Source: Paulownia fortunei (Eukaryota; Streptophyta; Magnoliopsida; Lamiales; Paulowniaceae). From it: a DNA stretch of 64,000 bases. Under the pieces are notes generated by a model. The model ran no database searches and had not been told where the DNA came from. It saw nothing but the letters and a program-made list of their open reading frames with translations. The stretch spans positions 10,819,993 to 10,883,992 of the forward strand of contig CM033109.1 in the NCBI GenBank assembly GCA_019321725.1, read 5' to 3'. This document shows positions 45,061 to 58,345 of the stretch, in pieces. A program made the translations under genes and the position numbers. Every line of letters begins with the position of its first letter. The first letter of the stretch is position 1.

Positions 45061-47325
45061 TGTAATGCCCAATTCTCAATTATCTCCTACATAGCAAATA
45101 ATAAGCATTTTGCATCTAATCAATGTGTATTATCGAATTATGGCATATAAATAGCATGATTGCACGAACATGAATAATTGTTATTACATGCTTCATTTAT
45201 GCTTTAACATGCATTAGTACATGAAATATGAGATCAAACTTTTGTTTCTTGATTTAATATATTCCTTAAGTGCTTTTTTTGTAGTGAAAAATTCGGTATC
45301 TCGCTTAAAAAAGATTGATGTGTTGAATACCATGAGATGAATTATTTGTATTGATCCATACTTGTTACATTCTAAAGTGATTATTTGCCTAAATATTTGA
45401 TTGAAATATGTTACATTTGGCTAAAAACTAAAAGTATGCAAAATAGTGTAATTTGATTGGTTGGTTGACTAGATTGCATAGAATCATTATAAATCGCATT
45501 GTACTTGATTATAACACCAAAGCATCAATTTTTGCCATCTCCCTAGCCCATAAACGTGGCTTTTGGCATGAAAAGACACCAAGTATGATACAACTAATCA
45601 TAGCCCTCCACTTACCTCTCTTTGAAAGGTCAAATAAATCATTTTCATCCATATTTATTGTGGAAGCACTTAAAAAATAACCAGCCCTTATTCTCCTAAG
45701 TTTCTCCCAAATATCTACATTCTCATACTCACAAAAATTGAATTCAATCTATAGAAATCCATAGAACACAAATTAGAACAAGTTTTCACCATTTTAAGCT
45801 TGAAAATCATTGATTTTGAAGCTTAATTCCAATTTAATCAAGGTATATTCTTTTTCAATGTTTCTTATGATGAATTTGTAGTATCTTGGATGGTTACATA
45901 TTTTAGTATATTTTTGTATGATTGAAAACTTAAGTAAGTTACACTTGAAACCAAAACCAAGCTAGTTAAGCTAGTTTTTAGCAAAATTGATAGTCTTGTG
46001 AAATTATTTAATTTACTTGTTTCTATTAATTTTGTAATGCTTATATTGTATTTGAAGGTGCCTACAAATAATTGTGAACAATAGCAATTAGTTTGCTTAA
46101 TTGAAGGTTAGAATCAATTTAAGTTAGAATCAAGTTTACGTCATTTTAATTCGCATTGTGTTCATATTTTGTGGGCTGCCCTAATAATTATGTTTGAATT
46201 ATTAGTTATTTAATGACTGCCCTAATATTTATTGTCTTGAATTAGTAGTAAAATATGAGGTATGCATTATTTTTAAGGTTATGTAATTAATATGGAATTA
46301 TTTACAAAAGATTGAAAAGTGTGTATGATTTTAACTAGAATAGACTATATGATTTATAAAAATAATATTAAAAGGTACATGATTTGATTATGTTAGGCCT
46401 TTAACACATACTATCTTCTAAAGAGATTGGTCTTTTCACTTAGCACAAAGTGGACTTGAGGTAAGTTGAAGTTTTCATTTGCTGTATCACAAAAATCATA
46501 TAATGTTATTCATATTTTAATGTGATTGTTATTACTTGTTAAATGATGTAATATTTGATGCATTTATGGTTCATGAATATGACACTATTAAGAATATAAT
46601 GAGGTTTTTGAAAAAGAAGTATGATACTTGATTGATGGTCGGATGGACAAAGGACGTGAGAGGGACCGACAGACTCAATAAATGGTAGCAAATACTTAAG
46701 ATTGAAAAACCGGTATAGAAAAGACATAATGAATGAGATAGAATACGACTAATACCTAAGGTTGAAAGACCAAGTATGGAAACTTCATATTAGTTCTCTT
46801 ATTGGCTAATCATTATGAACAGGTTTCAAAAACCACGGTCCATCGCTATTAGTTAGGTACCACACTTCAAAGGCCCCAAAGAATGATTTATGAAATAAAG
46901 TTATTAAATTAAATATTGCATTTAATCATTTATGTGATTTGTATGTACACTATTTGTTATTGCATCAGTTTCACCTTACTGAGCCTTTAACTTATTAGAT
47001 TCATGTAATGCAGTTGGAAATGTACAGGTTTAGAGGTTGACTGAGTCTCAAAAGCGGCCTGACATGCTTTGAGCTGTTTTGTATCATATTTTGAAAACTC
47101 TGTTTTATTTTTAAATAAGCCGCTCTATTATTATTTTGTAAACAAATGTATTCAGTTTTGATATATGTATATGGTGTGTTTAAAACGATTTAAACTCTTT
47201 CTCTTATAGCTAAAAATGAGAACTTTTATTAAAATCATAACTCTAATATTGATAAAAAATTAATATTTCTTGACATAACTGTATCAACTTATTTAGATTC
47301 TATAGTTAGGTTAAGGGGTATTACA
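45061..47325 (+). repeat. Element E 3' LTR
   Basis: 2265 bp, starting TGTAATGCCC and ending GGGGTATTACA, colinear with the 5' LTR. The open frame at 45453-45680 is the LTR-internal frame. Confidence 0.95.
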
Positions 47326-47339
47326 TTGTGCTTTCAAAA

Positions 47340-48501
47340 ACGCAACATTGAGCTGCGCTTTCATTTTATGTATTTTTTTTTAAATCTAACTAGATAAAAG
47401 TGCAAGATTCAATTGCACTTTATGTCTTGTACTTTTCCTCCTCTCTCCATCACTTGCTCCCACTTCCCCCACTTCCTTTCCCGTCTCTCACTTTCCCACT
47501 CTCCTCTCCGTCCTCTTATTATTTTTTTCATGTTGTTTTTCTACTCCAATTTCACTTAATAATTAATTATCTTATCTTTTCTCACTCTATTTTCATATCA
47601 TATCATAAATATTTTAATTACAATATATATATTTTATTATAATAATTATGAAGTAGATGTATATTATATTTTATATTTATCATTTAACTTAAAAATTTTA
47701 GTTAAAAATTATTGAAGTATTTAGGGAATTTTCTCAATAACTAGCTTAATCTTTTCAGTGGAATAAGGTTTTTGTACAATGAATTAATGTAGTTATTCAA
47801 AATTTAAATTTCACTACATTTATGTGATTTATAATGTTATTAATTTATATTATATAAAAAATTAATAATAATAATTAATTACTTAATAATTGATTTTATA
47901 GAAAAATTAAAGTGTGAATAACAATCATGTTAAAAATGTAATGAATATACGTAATTATATAATAATCGTAATAAATATTAATTATGAATAATTATTATTA
48001 TAGCTTATTAATTTAATACACGAGATTTACCTATAATTACATAGGTTAGTTTCAATTGTACAATAATTATTGATTATTCAATTGATAACAATGATGTATT
48101 AAATAATAATACCTAATAAATAATTAATTATTTGTAACTAGTTAACAATTTAATTTATGTAATTTATTTTATAATATTATAGCTTAAGTAAATAATAATA
48201 TTAATAATATTAAATGATATTATATATTTATATCTTTGTTAATTATATGTATATATAAATTACATATGTTTTTATATAATTTTTTAAACATGTATATATA
48301 TATATATACATTTAATATATATATATATATATATTAAATGTATATATATAAATGAGTAGAGTGAGAAAGTGAGGGAAAGTAGAGGAGAGAAGAGGGAAAG
48401 CAGGGGAAGTGAGATGATCGTAAACACAAGGTTCAAGAGAGGACATGCTTCCATTTAAATTTAAAAAATATATATAAAATGAAAGCTCAACTCAAGGTTA
48501 T
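47340..48501. mobile_element. MITE-like foldback element
   Basis: The ends are inverted copies: AACATTGAGCTGCGCTTTCAT (about 47344) and the complement of ATGAAAGCTCAACTCAAGGTT (about 48479). A second inverted pair is a pyrimidine-rich block (about 47440-47510, CTCACTTTCCCACTCTCC) and a purine-rich block (48356-48415). The centre is AT-rich and includes the perfect palindrome CATTTAATATAT...ATATATTAAATG (about 48308-48341). There is no transposase. Element E inserted about 10 bp from its left end. Confidence 0.7.
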
Positions 48502-48966
48502 TAACTCATTCTTATTAAATTTATAATAAATTATTAAATTATTATTTTTTATTTAAATTTTATAGCAAACAAATTTACAAAACACATTGACTTTACAACA
48601 TGATAATTTAAAAGTACTTTTTGACAAAACTGCATAGAAAATTCAAAAAATATAAAAAAACACCATTGATCATCCCGAAGCCATCTTGCCAAATAAATGA
48701 AACGATTTTGTGGAATAAATGAATCATAATCAAATCAAAGCTACAACCGGGTCAATGTGCAAAAGGTTCAAGATAAGGGGAAATAATAAACTAATAATTC
48801 GAATAAAAGATACCATATTCGTGGTGGAAAAATCTCCTTTTGGAAATGGAAATTCCGTGGCAAAACATGTGGTTGCTCTCATTTGGCAAACATACAAAAA
48901 GATTTACAGACTAGTAGAAAATGAGAAATAGGAGGAGGGCCATGGAGTGAACGATAAAGAAGATTA
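48502..48966 (+). other. Upstream region of the SLP1-type gene
   Basis: An AT-rich stretch followed by the presumed promoter and 5' UTR of the phosphatase gene. The open frame 48719-48931 does not resemble a known protein. No clear TATA box can be assigned with confidence. Confidence 0.4.
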
Positions 48967-51900
48967 ATGGCTTCCGTCCCTCTTGGCTGTTTGTTGCCTC
49001 TGCAAAGACTATATTTGCGTTCGCAGCAGCACAAAATCTTGGACGCTATATGTTGCTGCGCTTCTACAGCTTCAACTCCACACAGCCTCAGCAAAAGCAG
49101 AAGCAGCACTGAGACTTCAGGGGGAAGCTTAAAGCCCATTGTGGTGAATGGTGATCCGCCCACTTTTGTCTCTGCCCCCGGCCGCCGAATCGTCGCGGGT
49201 ATGGATGCCGACTTCTTGGTTTAGCTAGTTGCAGCATTATAACAAGCAGTTTACGTTCATTAACAACGGCTATGATAGCTGCTGTTTCTTGTCTGAGTTA
49301 CTACAGCATGCTTCAATGGGTTTATGATTGTCTGTCCTTTTTAAAATTTTTGCATTAAGCATACATGGGTTGTTTCATAAAGTGAGTAAAGTTTGTGTAA
49401 TCATAGTCTACAGGTTTTGATTGGTTTGGTGGAGAATAGCTATGATAAGTAGTGCTCTGTCTTCGGATATGTGATTCCATAGTAACACGATTATGGCTTG
49501 AAGTTCTGTAGTTATGACTTCTGAAAATACTTGGAAAGTGTTGAGGGGTATGTGAAAGAGTAAAGTGTTGAGGAGGGGAATGTGAAAGAGTGGAAGTGAA
49601 GTGCTTTTGAGATACAATGAAACCTAGCTTCTAATTGCTTATTGGCAATAAGTTGTATTATGCTGTCTATCAGAGAGTGCTTATATGGCTTTTCTGTTCT
49701 TGTTTTCTGCTGAAATTAGTTTTCTCTTTGATGCGAATCAGTGAGGTTGAGTATAATAGGACAATGCTGTATCTGATTTATGGTGGATATAGAAAATTAT
49801 ATAGACCTGTATATGGGATGCAAATGAGTCGAGCTCAAATTGACCTTTTGAAAATTTTCAAGCTCCAGCCTGATTGAGGAATGTCAAGCTTGAAAAAAAT
49901 TATGATATTTAAATTAATTTGAATTATTTTTTTTATTATTGTAAATGATATTATTATTCTTTCATCATCCTTATAGTCATTAAAGTTAAACGTAATCAAT
50001 TTAATACCATATAATTTGAATTATTTTATTTTTATTATAACACATAATCATTATTTTAAATAAATAATAACGTTTTTGTTTTAATTCAATATTATTATGT
50101 ATAAAATTATAAATATTCTCACTTTTATTGTTAATGAAATTAATGATATTACTAATTTTTTCACTATCATTACTAATAAAATTAAATATTAAAATATATA
50201 AAGTACAAAAAATAAAAGCGTGCAAGCTTTCAGATGCTTCTATTTGAGCTGGGGCTAGATAAACTCGAGCTCATGCTCAAAAAAACTCGGGCTCAAGTCA
50301 AGCCTTACTCAAGCTGGCGCGGCTCATCTTATAACCCTAGATGTATTGGGAATTTTGGAATTTATGTACATAAAGGTATTTTTTTTAAGTAGAGAAAATT
50401 ACAAAAATTATTTCCTTTTGCATGATGATTTGAGGACCCCAGTTTGACTATTTTATTCTATACAACAGCTGATACAGAAGTCATCCAAGTTGTGTGAACA
50501 ATCATAGGGAACTTAGCTAATCTATCAGACACTTCCAAATAACGATTTGGACATTTTGATCCATCATTAACATCTGATAATTGAAGTCTTATATAGATCA
50601 TTCACTGTGATTATTATGATCTAAAAAAATTTTGTTTTTCTGATTGATGAGCATTGAGGAATGAAAATGTTTGTGCTCAATGACAGACTACCTCTGTGGA
50701 ACTTAAACCGTGCTGGAACATACATCTTGAATAGTCTGTAATAAATAGAATTTTCGTCATAGACCTCAATTGTTTGTTGTGCTACTTATTGTGTTGTCAT
50801 GACTGTCAGTTGGTGATTTGCATGGAGATCTTGATAAAGCTAGATATGCTCTTCAGATGGCTGGTGTCTTGAGTTCTGATGGTCAAGACTTATGGGTTGG
50901 TGGACAAACGGTATGCATTTCTTTCACTACTGTAAAAGCTTATGCAACTCTGTTTAGGAGGAAGATCATAATGCCATTTCCAATCCGCATGCTGTTCTCC
51001 AAAAGCAGATGGTGGTTGAGGAATTCAATGAACCTTATGATTGAAACTTTTTATTCATGGCCAGGTATTAGTTCAGCTTGGAGATATACTTGATAGGGGT
51101 GAAGATGAAATTGCAATTTTATCCTTGTTGAAGTCATTAGATATCCAGGCAAAAGCCAATGGAGGCGCAGTTTTCCAGGTCTGTGTTAGACTTTCTGCAT
51201 GCATTTTTTAATCTGGAATGTCATCCCCAGTTGTTTTTTCAGAGAGCAATAAAAGTGCAATAATCAATTCTTAAATATCCTCCTGTGATTGTTTAAGACT
51301 TCACAGAGATCAGTAATGTCAACCTTGTTATTCTACCATACTGTGGTTTAATAAATTTTCTTCTCCTTTCAATCATTTCAAATGCATGAACTACTAAAAG
51401 CGTGAATGCTTATTTTTACAAATACGATGAATCACTTAAGTTTCGTTCTCATGTTTCTAGGTCAATGGAAATCATGAAACCATGAATGTGGAAGGGGATT
51501 TTAGATATGTTGATTCGGGCGCGTTCGATGAGTGTGCTGCCTTCCTGGAACATTTGGAAATATGTGACCATAACTGGGAAGAAGCATTTGTTGGTTGGGT
51601 TGGTGTGTCTGAAAGATGGAAAGAAGATCGTAAGGTGCCACAAAATTATTGGGGTCCCTGGGATTTGGTGAAGGTAAGTTGTGAATTTGGACTATATCAT
51701 TGAATGCCTTGATTTCTAGAAATTCTGCCAAAAGATTGTGATAATTTGGTTGATGGCAGTAATGGTAATGATTTCAGAGTGAATTTTTGATAAGATCTGG
51801 TTGTATTTCCAACAATTGGGTCACTTATCCTTTACACATATGATGAAGAACTTGGGCTACAGAAATACTTGTTGTGGTGAGATCTGTTTCTGGTACCTTG

Positions 51901-54900
51901 GTATGGCTTGATATGACATGTATGAACTTTCTCTAAAATCGGAAAGAAGATATTCTGCACCGAGGGCATATCCAGCCCGCCAAGCTCTCACAGTGCATAT
52001 GTCTCAGAAGGGTTAGATGTACTAGTCTTACCTTGCAAGAGAGACTATTTCCATTACTTGAACCCATGCTCTCCAGGTGACAATGGAGCAATCAATTATG
52101 ATGCACAGTGGCATGCCCAAAAAATCAGTATTAAATGTTTAGGATATAATGGAAACAACATATAATTCTTTCCTTTCTTTCTTGATTATGCAGATGTAGT
52201 TTTTTTTTCTTCTCCCTTTTGGTGGGGTGGGTGGGGGTGGGGGGGTGGGGGGGCAGCTATCTATGTACAATTGAATGGATGCCATTTAATGGAGTTGCTA
52301 AATTTCCTAAGAAGCACTACTAACTTCATTTTATCTTGAAATTCCTTGCACAATGAAAACTGATTTAACTCATATAAAATATATATAGGCCTTATGAACA
52401 TGCAATGTTCTTCCCGAGAAATTCTAAAACTTCTCAAATGTGCTTGAAGATTGAAGATGGCTCTGCCTAAAATATAGAAGTATATGATGTTTAGCAGAAC
52501 TGGTGTCACATATTCTCTTTATTGTGCCATAAATTTTATTTTGCCTTATATTTTTGGATCAACCTCTGAGCATTATTTATTCCAGCTAAGGGTTGTGTAG
52601 GAAGGACATTAGTTATGGACGCATTCTGCACTTACTCTGGTGCACAGTTGACAAAAGTTATATGTGAATGGCTCAAACTTGAATAGTTTGGAGGCACTGA
52701 TATCAGTTGAGGCGATTTGAATAAAATACATTTGGTAGTGTATGGGAAAAATAGAGAAATAGTTTCAATGAGTACAACTATGAACCAGTTCACTCTAACC
52801 GTAGTTTGATAAATACTATGTGATAATAGTTTGTCCATATGCTGTTCAAGAGCTGCCCGAAAGTGTTATTAGAACATAACCAATTTAAAAAATAGTTAGT
52901 ATTCTCGTTCTTTTATACATTATTTAATTTTGTTAATCTTCTTAATCACCAAACTTGTTAAACAAACTTTACCAAAACAAAGCTCTTAGGAAGACGAGTT
53001 CTTCCGCAATACATTCAAACTGTATAAAATTTTTGGCTGAGAGTTACCGAACTGATCTCTTAAATTGTCCGTTCTGCTGATAAAGGCTTTTCTTTTTTAA
53101 AATAATTCAATCAGCATCAACTATTAGTATTGGAATATTGTTGCATAACGACATCACATATGTTAAGACTTTTGAATTGGAATATGGTTTGATGCTTTTC
53201 CAATGCGTTTATTCACGAGAAAGAAAGCTTCATCCAGTTTTTTGGGTTACTACAAGTTAGTATTTCCTTTCTAATTCAGTCATCCGACTATTAGGACAGC
53301 GACAGAAAGGAGTCATTGCAAGATCAATTCTCCTTAGACCAGGGGGTCCATTGGCATCTGAATTGGCACGGCATGCGGTTGTTCTCAAAGTTAATGACTG
53401 GGTATTCTGCCATGGTGGCCTTCTTCCTCATCATGGTATTATTGTAATCTTAATCTCTGTGATTTGAATAGTTAAAAATAATGACCTACTGGACCTTTTG
53501 TGCTGCTGCAGTTGAATACGGCATAGAGAGGATGAACACAGAAGTATCTTATTGGATGAAAGGCCTCAGCATGGATGATGATTATCCACGAATCCCCTTT
53601 ATAGCCACCAGAGGCTATGACAGTGTAGTGTGGAGTCGTTTATACTCGAGAGAGACATCGGATCTGGAAAATTATCAAATCAATCAGGTTGTCTATTATA
53701 TTGTTTGTGTAGTTGATATTGTATGCTGTTTTGATGGCCTGGTGACACAAGTCTACTTTCCTGGGTGGATGATCAAGGCTTCATACCTCTTTGGAATACA
53801 TGGAATTGGGTTTGGTAGGGATATTTCTAGTAGTGTTGCTCTACACTTTTAAGCACATTTAATTGAACCCACAACAGTAGGAAATGCATTCTAATTAGAA
53901 ACTTCTCTTAGTCCTCTTAATTTGAATTCATTTTACATTGTGCTATTACTTATAGCTTTTTTGTGTCCAATAAGTATTTGGTTAATCAAATGATACCCTT
54001 TATTTAAAAGGGTACTTTCCAGAATGATATATTGCTCTGGACACAGCACTATTAGTTGAATATGTTTGTCACTCTGCTGATTATTTCAATCTGTTTTTGA
54101 TGAATACGGTTGATCTGTTTTCTTGTTTTGAAACCTTTAAGCGTTTAAGAGTCCTAAGTTTTGCTTCTTATTAGATCCAATCTATTCTTCGTGAAACACT
54201 TCAAGCAGTAGGTGCCAAGGCAATGGTGGTAGGACATACTCCGCAAGCTGCAGGAGTAAATTGGTAAAGAAGCTTGAATGTATTTTGAACTCTTTATTCC
54301 TGCGAAAGTTAATTTGGTCAATGTGATCACTAGATACAGCAATCTGTTAATCTACCTGTTTCAGCCCTCTAGTTTGGACAATCTCTTCAAACAATTTCTT
54401 CATAGAACAAGCACAGCTAACTATTAAATAGATGGCAAGAAAATTAAAAAAATGTGAAACCTCGTTTAATTTCAAACTGGAGGAAAGAAATAAAAGGGCT
54501 GAAATAATTAAATGTCCCTTAAGTTTCTTGCAGTTTTAGTCTTCCATGAAACAGATATTAATCACAACAATTTAAGCAATACACCTCATAAATGGCTGAT
54601 ATCCTGTATTGTGATATCAATAATATACAAGTTGGAAAAGTCAAAATAGGAGGCATACCTGCATAACTATGAAGAAAAAAAAAATGAAAAATAGAAAGCC
54701 TCATAAGTGGGCAAATAGGATATGGATGAAGAATATTAAGTCCTGAGTGACTAATCAGATACAGTAACCAAGAGAATGCAATGAAAATTTGAGAGTTATG
54801 TATGCCATTATGCATGAATTGCTGTGTGAATTCATCGAGCATTTTTGGGCATCCCTGTGTATTGTATCTAGCGATTCCTGTTTGAAAATAACTGTAGATA

Positions 54901-56600
54901 CTTAGATATTTCTAGCTATTTCTTGGCGTGAGATGTGCATCAAATTCAACCCATGTTATGAGGAAAACAAAAGAAATTTTTTTATCCCAAAATATAGAAG
55001 AATAAAGGAAATACCATTCTGGATTATCCTACTTGCACACATTGGCTAATTTGATTGGCATTTGCATGTCCATCTATCCTCAAAGTTCACTTCCACCTGC
55101 AGAGATATGCTCTTTGTTCACTGCCTTTCTGTTTTCTTAACCTCGACTCTCTGGGGGATTCTGCAATTAGCTCATCAATCCCATTTTTCAGAGCTATAAC
55201 CTTTTCCTTTCCCTAGTTTATTTCTACACCTCCTAACTCTATTATATCCTACCCATAGTTGTGTCCATGCGACTATGCAGTCGTCTGGGTGACATAATTA
55301 GTCTTAATTTATATCATTTCAATTTAGCTTCCTTATTCTCGTTACTGATCTTATATAATTCACCCTACTTTACACCTATAAATGTAATTTTTTCATGAAA
55401 ACTTGTAAATTTTAGGTGCAAAATAGGACTTAAAACAGTGTCGATTATCTAAATGGTGTGTATATAGTGCTTTATGATCTACATGTATGCACAAATATAT
55501 ATTTAAAATTTGATGTGTGTGCCCTTGATGACAATCATATAGCCTAGTGGGCTAAGCCACCTGTAGCCACGATGATCCTACCATTTCTTTTCATAATTGG
55601 GCCTACCATTTCTCCTTTTTGTATTTGGGCTCTTAATGAACTAGAGCATAAAGAGTTGGATATTTAAAATCGTGAAGAAATAACCTTGACGCAGACAATC
55701 TATGTGTTGCATGTCTGGATTCAAAACAATGAGGAGACATAGTGCAGGGTTAATTATTTCTCTCGTGACTCCACGAATTCAATTGAAGAACAAGAGACAT
55801 GGCAGATGAAATATTAGCTTACATTATGGATGGTGGATATCCTGGTTTTGGAGTTTTCCCTATCATAATGTTTGTGCATGATACTTGTATTCAGATTGGA
55901 TTGATTGAGATTGATTGTCTGTCAATTGAATATGAATTTGGTTGTCCTGCAGTGAATTCAACTGTAGTATTTGGCGCATTGATGTGGGGATGTCTAGTGG
56001 AGTTCTTGATTCAAGGCCTGAGGTAGACCATTGTTTCACTCAATTTCATAGCTCTTAACAGCATTGTGAATTTTGAATGACATCTGATCACTTTCTGCAT
56101 ATTCAAAACTCAATGTCCATGCACCTAACTTTACTGTTACTAGTCCTGTATCTCAGAAAAAGAAATGCCAACTAAATAAAGAACTAAGACACACAAATGC
56201 ACATAAATATAGATGAATATGAAGTGGTTTCTTCACTTGAAGTTTTTCTCTCCTCGATATGCTGCATGGAGGGTTGTTGTTAATGATAATGGCTAAATAA
56301 TATGTTGTGGAAGATTTAGCCATTAAAACTGTTGAGCACCTTCTTGTTTCATTTTATATGGGTACTTTGGTCAATTTTCTGTTCTTTTGCTGATATTATC
56401 ACTATAGCAATTACTGGTAAGAGACATATCTCTTCAAGCGTCAGAATTGAATGATCTATTAGAAATAGCTGAAAAGACTATATTCTTATGATTATTTGAT
56501 TTATTTTCACCAGGTTCTAGAAATAAGAGAAGGTAGAGCAAGGGCAATCAGGAGCAAAAGAGATAGATATAGTGAGCTCCAAGTAGTTGATTATATGTAG
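48967..56600 (+). CDS. SLP1: Chloroplast Shewanella-like protein phosphatase 1 (nine exons, complete)
   Basis: A PPP-family Ser/Thr or Tyr-type metallophosphatase, by similarity to the plant chloroplast protein SLP1. The exons are 48967-49198, 50810-50910, 51065-51178, 51461-51673, 53300-53435, 53512-53687, 54175-54263, 55953-56022 and 56514-56600. All introns are GT-AG, all phases join, and the total is 1218 nt for 405 residues, close to the Arabidopsis protein at about 400. Metal-binding motifs are intact: GDLHGD (exon 2), GDILDRG (exon 3), GNHE (exon 4), WVFCHGGLLPHH (exon 5) and VVGHTPQ (exon 7). A WSRLYSRE segment is in exon 6. The first 60 residues or so are rich in Ser, Leu and basic residues, as expected of a plastid transit peptide. 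Introns 1, 4 and 7 are each about 1.6-1.7 kb. No disabling change is seen, so the gene is probably functional. The start was chosen because the next ATGs are out of frame or lie after the transit region. Confidence 0.95.
49817..50340. mobile_element. Possible hAT-type MITE in SLP1 intron 1
   Basis: The left side reads ATGAGTCGAGCTCAAATTGA (about 49825). The right side, in reverse complement, reads ATGAGCCGCGCCAGCTTGAG (about 50330), with GAGCTC/CTCGAGC-rich subrepeats near both ends and a very AT-rich centre. This resembles a common plant MITE pattern. The inverted repeats are weak and no target duplication is certain. Confidence 0.4.
52221..52253 (+). repeat. G-run tract with G-quadruplex potential in SLP1 intron 4
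   Basis: Five consecutive G runs of three to seven separated by single T residues (GGGGTGGGTGGGGGTGGGGG and on) lie on the coding strand, directly after a poly(T)/C-rich stretch. The pre-mRNA would contain the G runs. Confidence 0.9.
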
Positions 56601-57879
56601 AGAGCACAGGAGGCTTCTAGGTAATTCAAATCCCACTTTGCTTATATCATCCAAGTAGTTTATATCAGTCATATTCTCATTGAGTGCTTCTTTTCCATGT
56701 TCATCCTTCCTCCTTTGTGCATCTGAAATAATAACCATATGCAACATGATATCTGAAGTCATTGAGCTCTAGTCAGTTCATCCAAGCATGATTAATGCAC
56801 AAACATTTCTACAGCACAATGGTTGTTGCTTCTGGAGAAAATCCTTTTGCATCTGTTGAAGAACATTACAGTCATTAACCTTCATATCCTTGGCTACATA
56901 AAATGCATGCAGAACGAGGATTTGATGGATTATTTCAACTTGTGTTATATTACATACCTTATCAAGAAGACACCAATAATGCTCCAAGATTTTAAATGCA
57001 TAAAGGTGAAACTTAACTGCAGGCAGGTTTGGGCCAAATATATTGATGTTTACTCAGTAATTTTTATTGGCTACTGAGATGAGTGCCTGTGCCTGCTAGC
57101 AATTCGCTTAAGGTGATGTAGAAATGACGTGCTAACCTAACTCTGTTAGACAATCAAGAGTGGAAGCAAACACACCTTGGGTTCTGGTGCTTAAACTAAT
57201 AGGGATTCAAAATTCGGTCACCAAATTGTAAAAAAATAGTGCAAAATAATGTGAAAGTTGGAGGGTAAATTAATCAAGGAGAGGAATAGCTATCAAGAAT
57301 AGTAGTTATTGTAAGCCATATTAAATTAGCAAGAGATAAATATGGTAGGACAAATAAATTAGGCATAGCAATGTTTTGAAACTCGAAATGCACGTGAATC
57401 ACATGCACTGCAGTTGAACTAGTGACGTCATAGTTATGCCATAAATAATAGGCTAAAATATTATAGAATAAAAAATACATGTAAAAAAATCAAGTCATAG
57501 TAGGAATTTTTAAACTATCTCTAAATCCAACAAAAAGTCAACACTCTTAATATTCTAAATCAAGACTAAAGATAAAAATATAAGATAGTCAACAAAAATA
57601 GTGAGTTGTTCAAGTCGTACCTAAGTTTCATTGGCAGCAAATGGTGAACGGCTCATTCTCAAAATGATGCATATGTTTTATATTGCAATTCTCTCTACCT
57701 TAGATGTGAGAGGTCTCAAGTTCGATACTGACTTGCTGCTATCTTCTGTGGGCATTTTGAAAAAAATAAATTGAAGAGCCGATCAGCCCACCACCCAGAA
57801 TCAGGTCAACCGGTTTAACATTGGTTTTACCGTTTAGCAAGAGGCGGATTTTCCGTCTTTCCAATTTTGTGGTCTAACC
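56601..57879. other. Intergenic region 3' of SLP1
   Basis: It contains the SLP1 3' UTR and flank. The short open frames on both strands resemble nothing known. No canonical AATAAA just after the stop codon was found. No gene is supported. Confidence 0.5.
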
Positions 57880-58345
57880 TAGGGATGCTCACAATTCAGT
57901 TAATCGGCTGAACTGAACTAAAATCAAAATTTTGGTTTGCACCAAAACCGGACTGAAATTTTCCGTTCAATTTTTTGTTTTTCATTTTTCAATTTTTTGG
58001 TTATTTCAGGCCTTCAGTTTTCTATTTTTCAAATTTTTGATTATTGGTTTCATTTAGTCGAACTCATTTGAAAATCAAATTATAATTTTAAAATATTTTT
58101 ATATATTTTTTTATACTTATTATTTATTTTTACACTAGTTTTTTAATTTTTTTACTCACCCAAACTAAAAACTAATAAATAAAAAATACACTTATAATTT
58201 TATTATTTATTTTTTTATCTATTTTTTTATTTTTTAATTCTTTTGAAAAAATTTCGATTAACAAAAAAATCAAAAAAAAATTGGTTATAATCGGTTCGGT
58301 GTTCGGTTTATGATTCGGTTCGATTTGCCCAATCGAGCACCCCTA
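57880..58345. mobile_element. hAT-like MITE (non-autonomous)
   Basis: Terminal inverted repeats TAGGGATGCTC (57880-57890) and GAGCACCCCTA (58335-58345) agree in 10 of 11 bases. Subterminal CGGTT/AACCG-rich repeats (CGGTTCGGTGTTCGGTTTAT, about 58292) and an AT-rich centre complete the pattern. TAGGGGTG-type ends are common in plant hAT MITEs. No 8-bp target duplication is evident. Confidence 0.7.

Larger units (their letters stand above)
38969..47325 (+). mobile_element. Element E: Tekay/Del-type chromovirus LTR retrotransposon
   Basis: LTRs at 38969-41242 and 45061-47325, both TG...CA, are flanked by the target duplication TTGTG (38964-38968 and 47326-47330). The initiator-Met PBS TGGTATCAGAGC lies at 41248-41259 and the polypurine tract AAGGAAGGAAGGAT at 45047-45060. 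Coding order is gag, RT, RNase H, integrase and chromodomain-like tail. The interior is only 3.8 kb, because the gag C terminus and protease are deleted. LTR divergence is about 9% over the first 100 bp by hand count, so the insertion is old. Confidence 0.95.

Noticed and set aside
48719..48931. 70-codon frame upstream of SLP1
   Set aside because: It has no recognisable similarity and lies in the presumed promoter region. An upstream exon is possible, but the SLP1 frame is complete without it.
54558..54842. 94-codon minus-strand frame in SLP1 intron 7
   Set aside because: It is hydrophobic and Cys/Leu-rich, typical of the complement of intron sequence, and no family match is seen.
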